Assembly (NCBI GenBank): GCA_014773175.1
Contig: VXCM01001414.1
Location: 77,194 to 141,193 of the forward strand
DNA length: 64,000 bases
DNA from: Lucifuga dentata
Lineage: Eukaryota > Chordata > Actinopteri > Ophidiiformes > Bythitidae
Direction of reading: 5' to 3'
The notes beneath the pieces are model-generated. The model searched no databases and was not told the origin of the DNA. It saw only the letters and a program-made list of their open reading frames with translations. Below, one piece after another: positions 1 to 11,708 of this stretch (the first letter of the stretch is position 1; each line of letters starts with the position of its first letter). Made by a program: the position numbers and the translations under genes.

Positions 1-420
1 ATCCCTTATAAGGACACTTGGCACAGAAATCAAAAACAAACCTTCAGAAATGATATTGCCTACAGGAGTTAGCCTGGTTCCATTGTTGTGCTCCACAGCT
101 GCGTAATTGCCTGTACATTTGTATTATTTCTTTATAATTGTTTTATAAATATGACACATCTTTTCACATCCTTTACTGTTAACATACAATAAATGCCATA
201 TTTGTTTTCATTATGATTTACAATCATGTTTTATCACTTTTTCCCTTTAGTAGGTTTTGTGCATGCTCTGTTTTCATAGTTTGCTGTAATACTGCACTTG
301 AGTTGCAACATTTTCTAAATTCCTCATTTCCTATATAAAGATGCTAAGATTTTTCTTGTCCCAAAAAGGAAACAAAAAGTTACAGCTGACCACTATGATA
401 TTCTTTCTGCTACATCATGT
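1..420 (-). other. ttk: ttk intron (partial)
   Basis: This AT-rich sequence lies downstream of the 584-427 exon in gene orientation. I found no coding similarity to the following kinase exon and no clear repeat. Confidence 0.6.
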
Positions 421-426
421 ACTCAC

Positions 427-785
427 TAGTCATACAGCTTGATGATCTGGTCGCTGTACTGCTGCAAGTGATTCAGATGTTCAATCTCGTTTTTATAACT
501 TTCTACTGTCTGAGCATCAGCCTCCTCAAGGTCCACATATTTCACAGCAAACAGATGCTTTTTGTGATCAAGGACCTGGTAGACCTGAAACAACAGATAA
601 AAGTACAACTGTGAACAAACAACAACAACAAAAAATTGTTAAAGTTGTTATAGTTATTCTTCAAATATGAAATTAATAGCAATGCTTTACACCTTGCTAG
701 ATCCACCACGTCCAATCATCTTGAGGATGAAGAACTGCTTGCCCTTAATGGTAATGGATTCATTTGACAATGCAGGGAAGGAAGC
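427..785 (-). CDS. ttk: ttk kinase-domain N-lobe exons
   Basis: Exon 785-693 encodes the run-in and glycine-rich loop ([13 protein letters not shown]). Exon 584-427 encodes beta2, the AVKY beta3 lysine, the alpha-C helix ([10 protein letters not shown]) and the start of beta4 (IIKLYDY). Exon 584-427 ends after two bases of a Tyr codon at a GTGAGT donor (426-421). The next kinase exon, with the hinge and catalytic loop, is not found in 1-420 and must lie to the left of the window. Confidence 0.94.
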
Positions 786-3700
786 CTAAAATGAAATTGC
801 ATAAAAAGACATGTCTTATCATGACAGTTTAGAGTGCATACATATAGTATAATATAGCAATGCAAGTGTGTCCAGATTTTCATTTTACACAGCACAATAA
901 ATTGCATTTCTCAGTCCTTCCAGATTTATAATTTATTTCGTCTGTAGTTAAACATTTTCAGTCTTAGATTCAGTATGACACTAAGGGCCAAGATCTCATT
1001 TAATCGTCTGGAGGGTAGCTACAGATTCTGAGAATTGATGAGAATAGTCACTGTAATGGAGACACTCAGTAAATGTTGGAGGGAAACAAAACCTAGATTT
1101 CTTCATAGAGGTTGCATAATCAATTACAGCTAGCTATCATCGCATGAGGTATATATGATGTCAGCAAAGCCATGGCACAAACACTGTATACCTGTGGGGT
1201 TTGGGACCGTGACACCTGGTTTAGTGGCGTGCAGGGCTGCTTCATGGATTCGGTTCTGTGTGATGCTGCTGCAGAGGAAGTCGGTACAGGGCCTTGTTTT
1301 ACAACAGGAGTGATGAAACTGATGGAGAAATAGATGGAGAGCTGTGAAAATATTTACTTATACTTAAAAAAAAAAAGTAAAATATCAGTTCAGATGACCA
1401 TTAATGTGAGTAGGAATATTTTGAAATCAAAATATATACAAAATATCTACGTTTCATCAAGTAAATTTTCATCAAGACTCTTACAAGATCTTTAAGAAGG
1501 TGTTGGATTATGGCAGAATGGATTATGACAAAGATGAAGCAGATTTTCTAATGAAAAAAGTCCAGAGTCTTTTAGAGTAGGGCTGTGTGAGTGGGGAGAT
1601 TTTTAATAGAAAAAACACACCAAAAAATAGAAGTATTATATAAGATCTGAAATGTTTTATATAACTATTCAAACACCATACACAACACTTGGTTCAGATA
1701 ATATTATTGAAGATACTTACAGTAAGTTATAATTAAAAGACAAAAACTCACACACCAGAGTCAAGATATTACCTGTTAGCACAGGGGGTTTTATAGTTGT
1801 TTGGTGTCTGGCAAACTGTCAGTGGGTTCAGTCTGGATGGGACATGGATTGATGGAGCAGGTAGGGGCTCCTGCAGATGAAGAACAGGCCTTGGATCAAG
1901 TGGTGTCGTACGTTTATCCTTCGAAGAAAATGATTTTGTTAACTTTGGCTTTGGAGACTAAAACTAAATAACTTGCACTGTATAAAGATCATGAAAAATG
2001 GTTAGACAAACAAAAGATTTTAGGTGGGTTTTGGGATTTGGGTTTCATCCAAGTGTATTGATGCATGAATGAAATAAAAGGTTGTCAAGGCTGGATGCAT
2101 TGAAGTACCAATACCCAGAAAATCCCTCACTTGATAACTTGCCATTATTGTGACAAAAAGAGGAAAATGATGTTGTAAATAAATTATATGATAATTATCC
2201 TGTTTTTTTTTCCTGCATCAAATTCATATGTTTTTTGCACCATTTTAAAAGTCGCTTTAATTCAATCGACACTAGGATAGAAACAACAGCTGATTAATTA
2301 ATTAAGAACAATGTTATCAAACCTCTGGAGAAACATGCCGGCCGACAAGAGCTGGCGCCTTCCACGCTGATAAAGGCTCCTTGCTGGCAGGTTTTGGCTG
2401 TTCCACTGACTGACTCACAGGTACCTGAGCAGGAATCTGCAAAACATCTAAAAGAAAGATGATGGGAATTAGAAAACTTAAACATTACAAAACTGTACTT
2501 GCCAGTACTTTTACTTTTATAATGAATAGCTCATCAGAGCTACCTGGGGGGTTCTCCTCCTCCTTGGTGAGCACCAGCTGTTTTTCCCCAGCTTTAAGGT
2601 TACATATGGCCTCTTCCAGGAGCTCAGCTGGCCTGGCATTTAATGCTTGCGCTTTGTGCAGAATTGAAGTTGCTTTGATTATGTTGCCTAAAATTAAACA
2701 AGGAAGAAAATGGTATTTTACACAAAGGTCACAGAACTATTTGTTAGTTCAGTAAACTGATTAAGAATAGTTTGAAGCATTGGTGTAAGACTACTCGGAT
2801 ACTGGCACATATTTAAAATTGATTGTGATCACCTGTTGTTAGGACAGTGGTACCAGCAACAACTAAATCTGTATTCCAGATGTGTGTGAGGATCTATTCT
2901 AAATTACCAAACCAAAAACAAGGATTCTACCTTGATTGACCTCAAATTGGGCATGTGCTATGTGGACAAAGGCAAAGCCTTTGAAATTGGATCTTGTTAC
3001 GATGAAGTGATCTTGTGCTTCATCTGGGTCCTCAATCCTTCACAAGAAAAGAAATGCAGTTACACTTAATCAATAAATGACAATGCTTTGATGTTAAAAA
3101 TCATCATGTGCTGCTACAATAGCCTTCTTTTAGATTAAAGGACTGCATACAATGCTGTGATTGCAATGCAGATATTGTATTTCCATCCACACTCACCCCT
3201 TGAGTTCTGCATATCTGACCAGTATTCTGGCATAGGACTCGTTTTTGCTGTATTGTCTTAGGGGCAGCCTTGAGAAGACTTTCGAATAACAGTCCTTAAG
3301 CTTATTAAGGAGGTTGATGTCTGTGTGAGGGTTGCCTCTCTTCTCCAGGTCCATTAGATATGTCCAACATGACTCGGGGGAGTTTGAATTGAGGACTTGG
3401 TCGAAACTGTAAGTTACATCTGCCAGGGAAAAACACAGCTTGTCAAAAATGAAATGTTCATTGTTAATAACTATAGAGTATTATTGTCTGACCCTCACTT
3501 GGCAAGACATACAGTGTGGCATATTGTCTACATAATGTGATAATTTACCTTCCATTCTAGAATTGTCCTTTGTGTTGTGTTTGTGAAGAAGAGTGGTAGT
3601 GGAGTCCATAGTTGCTTGGTCCTCCCAGCGGTGAGTCCCTGGACTGACAGTTGGTGGCTGGCAATACAACATTATAAACATTTATAATCAGCTCATAAAT

Positions 3701-6026
3701 AACATCTTTGCTAAGCACTGGCGATGACAAGCACTGAGTTGGATCATTTTCTGGATGACAACAGTGCATGGCCCAACATCACTTTTACTCACTCGAAGAA
3801 TCAAATCTCCATCAACGTTTCTCTTGGTGGAGGCTGATGCAAACATTTTGCTGGTGCTTGAATCAGATGTTTGTCTGAAACAAAAGGAAACCAACTAAAT
3901 ATCATTATTTGCTCGACATCTACAGTCAAAATTAAAATGCAGAATCTATTACATCAAAGCAAGTCAGAAAAATATATGACAGCAGTTGAAATCATGAGTT
4001 TATTACACAGTTGAGTAACATGTTGAATAATGTGAACAGAGATTAAGTATCACAAAATTCAAGGGTCAATATGATACATTACAATAGTACCAATCTTCAA
4101 CAATTTTTCAATACAACAAAAATAATAAACCTAATACACAAAATATTGTATATATATACAATATTTTGTGTATTAGGCTTATTATTTTTGTTGTATTGAA
4201 AAATTGTAGAGATATATATATATATCTCCCATGTAGTATGCAAAATATCATGAAGAAAAAAAAATTCTAGAAGACCTTTTCATAAGCTTTGAAAATTCAC
4301 ATATGCTACATAATTACCTGGACAAAGTTCCAGGCATTAACATCTTTGAGGACTTCCCATCACTGCTGTCATCATCATCCTTTTCTGGGATAGAAAAGGG
4401 AACTATAGAAACTCGCCCAGGCTGGGAAAGCAAAGGTCAGAACACAACTTCAAAATCTCAAAGACTGCTTGGTAACAAGTATTTTGACTAAAAGCCAAGC
4501 AGGATAAAATGAATTCTCACCAAGCCAACTGCCCTCTTGTGCTGAGGTCCAGATCTCCAGCCTGGTAGCTTGTCATCTGACGATCCACCCCGGGACTCTG
4601 TCCTGAGAGCCAGAGAAGAGAGATACTGTAGGAATTTATGTTTCTTACCAAAACAGAAGCTTGTTTGAAAACTGAAAGCCGCTTTTATTCTCACCCTGAA
4701 CTGAAAATACTGGAGAGGTGCAAATCTCCTGTCCCATCTGACATCCTGCTGACTTTTTGTAATTCTGAGCCTTTTTTAACAGAACTGTGCGAATTACTGG
4801 ATAACACTGGCAGAAAGAAAACAGTAAATTATTAACATCCAATGGGAAAAGCACAGTACTAACAAAACACAATGATCTGGTTATAATATATGATAATACT
4901 GGGTTATAACAGTAGTGAGTGATTTTGTAATCTATGATACATCAGTCAAATAAACCAACTATTTACCATGATATAGAGCAAAAATACTGACCTGGTACAT
5001 TTTCCTTATCCTCTGAGCAGACGACGTGTGTTTTCCCTGTCTGCATGCTCTGCAAGGCAGCCTCTAGCTGTTTTTTTGGTTGGGCTCCATGTTCAATAGC
5101 ACTCTGCAAAATGTAAATGCCTCTCTTTGTGTTGCCTGGTAAGATAAAACAGCTGACACTGAGACACCTCATATATGACGAGTAACGTGAATTCATATGT
5201 ACAAAAACACAACAAGACACTTTTTTTGTACCTTGGGAATGCTCAAATTGTGCATGAGCAACATGGACAAATGCAAAACTCTGGCTGTGAGATCTTGCCA
5301 CATTAAAGTTGGCTTCTGCCTCATTTACATCTTGGAGTCTAAATAAAGGGAATATGAAAAAATGCATTTACCACCCAATTGTCTGTTGAAAAAAAACATT
5401 AAAATAACTTCAAGATGGGCAATAGTCACATAATCTAACAACACAATTATTGTAGTAGTAATAGTAATCATCATTAACATATTTATCACAATATTAAGCT
5501 TTATCACAGTGTTATATTATATTTATATATATCGCAATAATTTTATTTTGAAGGCCACCAAATTCTATTTGGAAATAAAACTGTGAAATGGGCAGTGGTT
5601 TTGAAACAAAATAAATAGAGTTACTCACGCTTTCAACTCTGCAAATCTGACCAGCATCCTAGCATAGCTTTCATTTTGACAGTGTTTTCCCAGTGGCATG
5701 TTGGAGAATACTCTGGTATAAAAGTCAATGAGCCTGGTGAGGTGGTTATGATCCAAACGAGGGTCTCTTTTCTTTTCCATGTCCATCAGATATGAGAAAC
5801 ATGCTTCAGGTGAGTTTGAGCCGATGACCTGATTAATATTGTCTGTGTCATCTGTAACAAGTGTGAGGCTTTACAATAACTTTATGCTTTATGGACAAAT
5901 GCATACGTACATACATCTACAGTTCAGCCTACTCTTACCTTCATTGAGATACTTTTTGATTTTGTTGAGCTTTTGGTAAAGCATGGCAAGCTGCTGCTTT
6001 CTGTCTGTATGCTCCTCATCCTCCAT
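427..6026 (-). CDS. ttk: Dual-specificity protein kinase TTK (Mps1), 5' part of gene, 17 coding exons; rest off left edge
   Basis: TTK/Mps1 is the kinetochore kinase that starts the spindle-assembly checkpoint. Coding exons in gene order are 6026-5939, 5851-5629, 5338-5232, 5135-4992, 4806-4695, 4602-4521, 4421-4318, 3874-3793, 3657-3549, 3419-3197, 3037-2931, 2687-2544, 2447-2323, 1918-1773, 1318-1192, 785-693 and 584-427. All have GT-AG borders and compatible phases, giving 724 codons plus 2 nt. The start is the ATG at 6026, beginning [12 protein letters not shown]. Residues 30-187 and 351-508 are two TPR modules. Residues 642-724 open the kinase domain, with glycine loop [13 protein letters not shown] lysine near 687 and an alpha-C glutamate near 705. 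Recognition rests on close similarity to vertebrate TTK in the TPR region ([27 protein letters not shown]) and the kinase ([11 protein letters not shown]). The duplicated TPR is unlike human TTK, which has one. The linker exons 4806-4318 are poorly conserved, so their borders are the least certain. Confidence 0.95.
2544..3419 (-). CDS. ttk: ttk TPR cassette B, duplicate of cassette A (three exons)
   Basis: The exons are 3419-3197 (223 bp), 3037-2931 (107 bp) and 2687-2544 (144 bp), the same lengths and phases as cassette A. The encoded segment (about residues 351-508) has [44 protein letters not shown] and [15 protein letters not shown]. Each aligns with the matching exon of cassette A and with the single TPR region of human TTK. 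All splice sites are intact and no stop codons are present, so the copy looks functional. Confidence 0.92.
4101..4206. repeat. Near-perfect 106-bp palindrome in ttk intron
   Basis: Two 53-bp arms meet at the centre (4153/4154) with no spacer and a single mismatch (AAACC against AAGCC). It starts CAATTTTTCAATACAAC and ends with the complement. It may be a collapsed MITE or a hairpin-capable intron segment. Confidence 0.88.
4992..5851 (-). CDS. ttk: ttk TPR cassette A (three exons)
   Basis: The exons are 5851-5629 (223 bp), 5338-5232 (107 bp) and 5135-4992 (144 bp), encoding residues 30-187. They contain [48 protein letters not shown] and a [15 protein letters not shown] repeat. This matches the N-terminal TPR domain of TTK/Bub1/BubR1, which in human TTK contributes to kinetochore localisation. 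The cassette begins and ends in phase 1, so it can be duplicated without disturbing the frame. Confidence 0.93.
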
Positions 6027-6887
6027 ATCTGAAGCTGAAATGAAGACACAACATATCTGTTAGTCAGGATATTATGTGCATTTTTCTGTGCCATAACATC
6101 ACACCAAAGCACCTTAAAAAAATAAAAAGAACAATTTAATTTCTTCCTTGCTTGGTACAAAGGCACACTACTGGTACACATGCATTCAGACCCGTTTAAC
6201 TGTCCTTGCAAATCACTCTCATAATTCAACAACATTATAAGTTAAACGTAACATACCAATATTTAATTTATTTGGTCACACCCACAAAACAAAAAGACAT
6301 ACATCACAACATTGTTGTAAGAGCAGAGTAAGAAAAAAAATAAGTTTTGAAATTGTATTACAATGACGTGCTGCTTTATGGACCTTTTTCTTAAGACGAT
6401 AAGGAGTTAATATATTCAGCTGCATTTCTCAAAATGCAGGACATTATTATGACTTGTGTATTATAGAGTTAATAGAGTAAGTGCTGTTCTTCTTTTACTA
6501 GAAACAACGCTGCATATTAGGGTTATCTAAGTATGAATCAGCTTTCGGGTTGTTTAGTTTGTAGCTACAACACTTATTTAGCTATGTTACAGTATTTATA
6601 CTGCTTAACATAGACGTACAACGATTAGCTAAGTCAATGTTTGATTGACGCTATTTAAATAGATTCGTTTATTATTTGAAATAACGAAAATACCCTACCG
6701 ACTAGAGAGACTTGCTGTGTTTACATTCTGTTAGCATAAGTGAGCTAAGCTTGTGAGCGATATGGTTACCGTTTACTAGGTTAGCGAAATGGCTCCTTTG
6801 TTGCTCATGAACATTCAACCATATACCATTAAAATTAGTACATTTATACATCAACCAAATAACGTATTGTTGTAAAATATAGCTCAC

Positions 6888-6950
6888 CGTGTTTACGATA
6901 TCCCAAATTAAAATCTCTTGTGGAGCACGGAAAATATCAACTTCAACTGC
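6888..6950 (-). other. ttk: Putative ttk 5' non-coding exon 1
   Basis: On the minus strand the sequence ends at a good donor (AAACACG then GTGAGC) at 6888/6887. The coding exon starts with acceptor TTTCAG at about 6035. The upstream limit near 6950 is a guess, set by the promoter motifs just above. No transcript evidence is available. Confidence 0.45.
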
Positions 6951-6955
6951 CAGTT

Positions 6956-7036
6956 TTCAAATTTGCCACTTCCCCCCAGTCGTGAGTCGATTGGGCCGCG
7001 AGGACACGTGATGAGGCCAAACCTGCTTTTGATTGG
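6956..7036 (-). promoter_or_regulatory. ttk-side promoter: two CCAAT boxes and a CHR-like element, plus an E-box
   Basis: On the minus strand CCAAT lies at 7036-7032 and 6994-6990, and TTTGAA lies at 6961-6956, about 28 bp below the second CCAAT. NF-Y (CCAAT) sites upstream of a CHR (TTTGAA or TTYGAA) are the known arrangement in cell-cycle genes repressed by DREAM and activated in G2/M, the class TTK belongs to. A palindromic CACGTG E-box sits at 7005-7010. Assignment is by motif and position only. Confidence 0.5.
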
Positions 7037-7600
7037 CCATCTTCTTCCAATTTTCCGGTCTACGTCAAACGTGGGACGTCCTCTGACGGGGGGTGCTATT
7101 TTAGTGAGTTTTACCTTGGCCCATGTCAGTAAAATATAGTAAATAAATAAATAAATACATTTATAAGGAAAATAAAATAAACACGAATTGAAAAGTCTTT
7201 TTTTTTAAATGTGATTCTAATATCTCTCGTTGAATACAGGATTTTAAATGAGAGGTGATGGGTCGAGGCGCCTTCATTGGCTGAGACGGCTGTTGTTAAA
7301 CAGTGGTTGGCTTACAACTGCGAGGCAACCAAACCAGAATGAACCCCACATTTCCGACGTTACATGAACGCAGCACTTGTACGCACGGCTTACTTCCCTG
7401 TTCGTGCTCCTCCCAGTGCAAATATGGCAGCCACGGAACAGTGATGTGCTACGACACAATTTTTAGAGGTTTTGTCATGAAGTCACGTTGTAGCGTTCAG
7501 CTGCTACACCCGTGATTTTGAAATGACAACGATATAACTAGTTACTTACCAATGTTTCTTCTTACGGAGAGAATTAAAGGATTAAAAAATATCATGATTT
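7037..7600. promoter_or_regulatory. Bidirectional ttk/ebag9 intergenic region
   Basis: The two genes are head to head with under 1 kb between their likely first exons. The stretch holds further ATTGG motifs (for example near 7277-7281) and a YY1-like AATATGGCAGCC near 7422. An A/T run lies at about 7140-7215. No ORF here looks coding. A shared promoter is inferred from spacing and motifs. Confidence 0.45.
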
Positions 7601-7710
7601 TCTGTGGGCTAAGCTAGCAAGCAGCGTTTAGCCAAATAAATGAACTGGTTTCTTGTGCCTCTCCAGAAGAAAGCAGCTGTTCTGCATAGTGTATATTGAC
7701 CTCTTGCGAG
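7600..7710 (+). other. ebag9: Putative ebag9 5' non-coding exon 1 (3' end)
   Basis: CTCTTGCGAG followed by GTGAGTATCT at 7711 is a strong donor upstream of the first coding exon and contains no usable start codon of the family. Its 5' limit is unknown and could lie nearer 7430. Confidence 0.4.
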
Positions 7711-8143
7711 GTGAGTATCTGTATGCATGGTAAAAATATGAAAAACGCTGAAACGTAGATATAATTAAAATACATCAGCTTGGGAACGTAGAAGAACTGA
7801 CCTAAAATAGCCGTCAGTATAGCTGTAGGCTTAACAGTGTAAATAATGTCAGTATAGCTAACGCGTGGTTGTTTTAATTTCAAACGGTAAATTCGGCACA
7901 AATCTGTAAAATGTAGCAGTTTTTTCCACAAATATGGCAGTATTTTTCAGTAGTGATCAGAGAAAACGTGATTCAAGTGATAATCCAACACTGTTTTGTA
8001 ACGACTGCTATCCCCGATTTCATCCTGGTCTTGTTTTAATCCACATGTATGAGGCTGGGATTGATGCATCATTATCAGTTTAAATGCTAATGTTTTCTAT
8101 TTTTCCCCCCCCCCNCCCCCCCCCCCAGCAGTTCGGTTTCATA

Positions 8144-9613
8144 ATGGCCATCACTCAGTTTCGCCTTTTCAAGATCTGCACATGTCTAGCCAGCTTGCTT
8201 TCTTTCTTTAAAAAGTTGATATGCAGGTAAGCAGAAATAAAATACTAATATCCTGAGAGACATACTTCTCTTTTATGAGGAGTGACTCAAAATTCCACTT
8301 AATGTTCTCAGTGTAACACTGTTTTGCTTGTTGGCTTTGGCCAAATTTTACTGGAAGCAAACCAGTGCTTGGTAGATCATACACACGCTGATTTACCTGT
8401 GAAGTCCTCAACAACAATAAAGCACCTTGATTTATGTTTAAAGCAGGTCACATGTGCATTGTCTGAATTAGCGGTCCTTGGGTTGTTGCCACAATATTAA
8501 ATTTGTTTCTTTTGACTTTTTTTGTAACTTTACAGGACTGGAAGAGGCCGGAAGCTCAGTGGTGATCAAATCACCCTCCCAACAACAGTTGATTTTTCTT
8601 CATCTGTACCAAAACAGGTCAGTATTGTAGTAAAGAGCAACTGCCTTGAGAAGTTAGGAGCCAAGCATACATTATTTGGCAAGGCAAACTGAAATACGAA
8701 TCACCAGAATTTATGAATGAATTGCCTGAATTTCTAAATTTGCACTTATGTTAACCTATAATGGTAATCCAAATCAGTGCTGATTATTAATTTAGACAGC
8801 TCTAACACAATGTAGTTACAAATTTATGTCAGTGATTTTGGTCATTGTATCCTTGTCTTTGTTCGGGTTCAACATCCTCTGACTTCATTGCATTTTACTG
8901 TCTAATCCGCACAGCCAGAGATTGAAGAATGGAGCTCTTGGGATGAAGAAGCTCCCACAAGTATTAAGATTGAAGGCGGCAATGGAAACGCCACTCCTCC
9001 ACCCAATGAAGTAGAAGAGCCCGACTACTTCAAAGACATGGCTCCCACGATCAGGAAAACACAGAAGGTATGCAAAACTGCAGCAACCACCTAAGAATAC
9101 CAGAGACAACCCAGATCCTTGTTATATTGAATATTTTTTTTTTCTAACCTGGTGACCTCAATGACATTGTATTTCAATATCTTCTTAAAGTGATATCAGC
9201 AAAAAGGTGGATGTTTAGTAAAATTCTTCCAGCAATAATAATTAATTGAATTTTATGTTACTTGGAGGAGCACAATATGTTATGTTATGTTGTGTACCAA
9301 ATGTCATTTTCTTGGATTTTCTTTTTTTAACAAAGCACCTGATCAGTAAACAAACAGGCCAGTCAAACGTTAGATTAGAGCTCCTATTCTCACCTTTTAC
9401 ATGTCTTTTCTTACACTGAGAAGCAGACATTACATTGCAAGTTCATAGTAATTATTAAAACACAGGATATAATGTACTCACAAGGCAGCAGCATAACTAA
9501 ATGCATATCTCAATCAAACTGTAATTTGCTGATTTTTGTCTGGATGTCTTGTAAATACTTATTAATTTGTTAATTTGTGCCTGTAGTGGAATTGTAGTCT
9601 CTGCTTCGGTTAA

Positions 9614-9651
<38 letters not shown>

Positions 9652-11708
9652 GTTGCAGATAGTGCTGAAGAAAAGGGAGCCTTTGAACTACCTGGTGGCT
9701 GATGGCTCAGCAGGTTTCTCCAGCAGACTGGCAGCCTCTCAGGACATGATGTCCTTCAGTCCACCATCAGTGAGTCTCAGACAAGAATTATGTTCCAAAC
9801 ACATTCAGGATTTTGCTGAAGGTCTGAGAAAGATTGAAAAATGTACATGATCATTATCAGGTATTATAAACCTTAGGATAAAGCAAGGCATCCACAAGAG
9901 AATGAAATGCTGATAGTTGTAAATTCATAGCCATACTTTTATATTTTACACATTTTACAAAACAGCTAAAATGAAACCTGGACTTGCAAGTAACAGATAA
10001 AGCTCTGGAGAAGATATTTACTTTATAAACTTCCCAGATTTGGGGTGAAAGTCATAAATTGGAAGTTGAAACAGTTCCTTTTTGCATCAAGTCTAATCTG
10101 TGGTGGAAAATTTCCAAATGCAGCTTTAAGACAATGAGAATGTCTTATAATGTATTTCTTAAATACTTGCTCTAAGAGTACAAGATTTTGTTGCAAAATG
10201 GATTTATAATAGAATAAAAACCCTCATTCACTGTGTAAAGTCCACATAGTTCCTACAGTTTGTATAAAGTATAGTTTACTTTTACCCGTATCATGCACCT
10301 TCAGGGTTCCACCTTCAATTCTCAGTGAATACATACTGTTCTGCAGGTCTGCCAATACTGCTGATTTCATTCTATAACAGACTTTGCAATTTTTACATGT
10401 GTAAAGCAAAGTTTCTCAGTAGGAGGTCGGTCGTGAAATATACAGTGAGATAAGTACTGTAATTGAGTAAAGTGATGAGTAATCCGATTAGAGGAGACAT
10501 CCAAGACATTATATAGGGTGTATAATGTATGATGTACTTACTCATCTGCCTTTTGATCTGATTTCAGATGTTTAGCTTTCATAACAGAAATACTCTATGA
10601 TGCCAGTATATCACATATAACAATATCCTCATGTATATAACTGGACCCTGTCCCTTAATGAACAGGCTGAGCTGGGTGAAATGGACAACTGGCAGGAGGA
10701 TGCAAACGCCTGGGAGGAGGAGTCTGATGCTGCCTGGGAGGCAGAGGAGGTGCTCAGGTAATATGCCAAGAATTAATCTGCAAAGTCTGTGCAGCAGATA
10801 GAGTTGCACAATTACCAGTTTTGTAGGACTTTCCAGTTGATCTAGTTGTACTAAAAATGTTTGCAGCCTTTAGTAAAGCACCAGCCTATCAACAATATCA
10901 TCAGTTGTGTATTAAAAGGATGGGAAAATGAACCTTATTAAACGCAATAACACTTTTTTAATTTTTAGAGAAATTTCACATAAACCAGTCAGCATACGTG
11001 CAGTATTTGTATCAATAGAGCCTGAATACCAATCAGTAGGGATGGCAATTTCGAACTGACATGTATAGAAACATTGGTTGTGCACAGCCTGCTGGCAGAA
11101 ACTGGAAAGCTGATATGGTGGTCACGTGACTGATGTTTTGAGACCGTATCACAGGCACCACTTCAAAACCGGAAGTTTTGAACAGCTTCGAAACGTATCT
11201 ATCCTGGGTGCCGAAATTGCCATCTCTACCAATCAGGACCTGATTCACGTTTTTATTCATGAATGCAGAATTATGCAGAAAGACTGAAAGAAAGATGGAT
11301 GGAAAACAGTTGGCTTCCTGCTTCCTTTACTAATGAAGAAACCAGGCTACAAGATTTAACATCTCACAAACATCTTATTTAGAATGTTAATAATGAAAAG
11401 TGTAGAAGATATTTGCATTTCGCCTGCATAGAATTTATTTTAAAGGTGCAAGTTCACTTATTGGCCAGCAAGTGGCAGTGTACACCAATATTACAGCAGA
11501 GAGGGACAAAGATGGTTTTCCAGCTGACCTAGCTTTGCACTGCAGTGACATTGCTTACAACAATGTGTTTGTTTTGCATTTGCTCACCAGACAACAGAAG
11601 CTGGCTGAGAGAGAGAAACGCTCCATGGAGCAGCAAAGGAAGAAGATGGAGAAAGATGCTCAGAGAATGATGAAGAAGGAGCAAAAGATTGCTGTCAAGC
11701 TTTCATAA
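8144..11708 (+). CDS. ebag9: Receptor-binding cancer antigen expressed on SiSo cells (EBAG9/RCAS1), complete
   Basis: EBAG9 is a small Golgi-associated membrane protein that negatively modulates regulated secretion. In mammals it binds Snapin and affects cytotoxic granule release and O-glycan display. Coding exons are 8144-8226, 8536-8617, 8915-9067, 9659-9769, 10666-10757 and 11591-11708. Together they give 212 aa, against 213 in human. The N-terminus MAITQFRLFKICTCLASLLS keeps the hydrophobic Golgi-anchoring segment and Cys12, Cys14 and Cys27, sites of acylation in the mammalian protein. The middle (LSGDQITLPTTVDFSS, EPDYFKDMAPTIRKTQK, KKREPLNY, GFSSRLAASQD) is nearly as in mammals. The C-terminus (QQKLAEREKRSMEQQRKKME) is a charged coiled coil ending VKLS. 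Splice sites are all GT-AG. The polypyrimidine tract before exon 8129 is an all-C run broken by an N at 8115. ebag9 is tail to tail with sybu, as in human. Confidence 0.98.
9616..9647 (+). repeat. (CT)n microsatellite in ebag9 intron
   Basis: An uninterrupted CT run ends 11 bases before the acceptor of the exon starting at 9659. It may serve as an extended polypyrimidine tract. Confidence 0.9.
11037..11228. mobile_element. hAT-type MITE in ebag9 intron, 192 bp
   Basis: Terminal inverted repeats of 17 bp (TAGGGATGGCAATTTCG at 11037-11053 and its complement with one mismatch at 11212-11228) are flanked by a perfect 8-bp target duplication, CCAATCAG, at 11029-11036 and 11229-11236. An 8-bp duplication and TIRs of the form YAGGG-TGGC are hAT signatures. 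It has no coding capacity. Confidence 0.88.
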
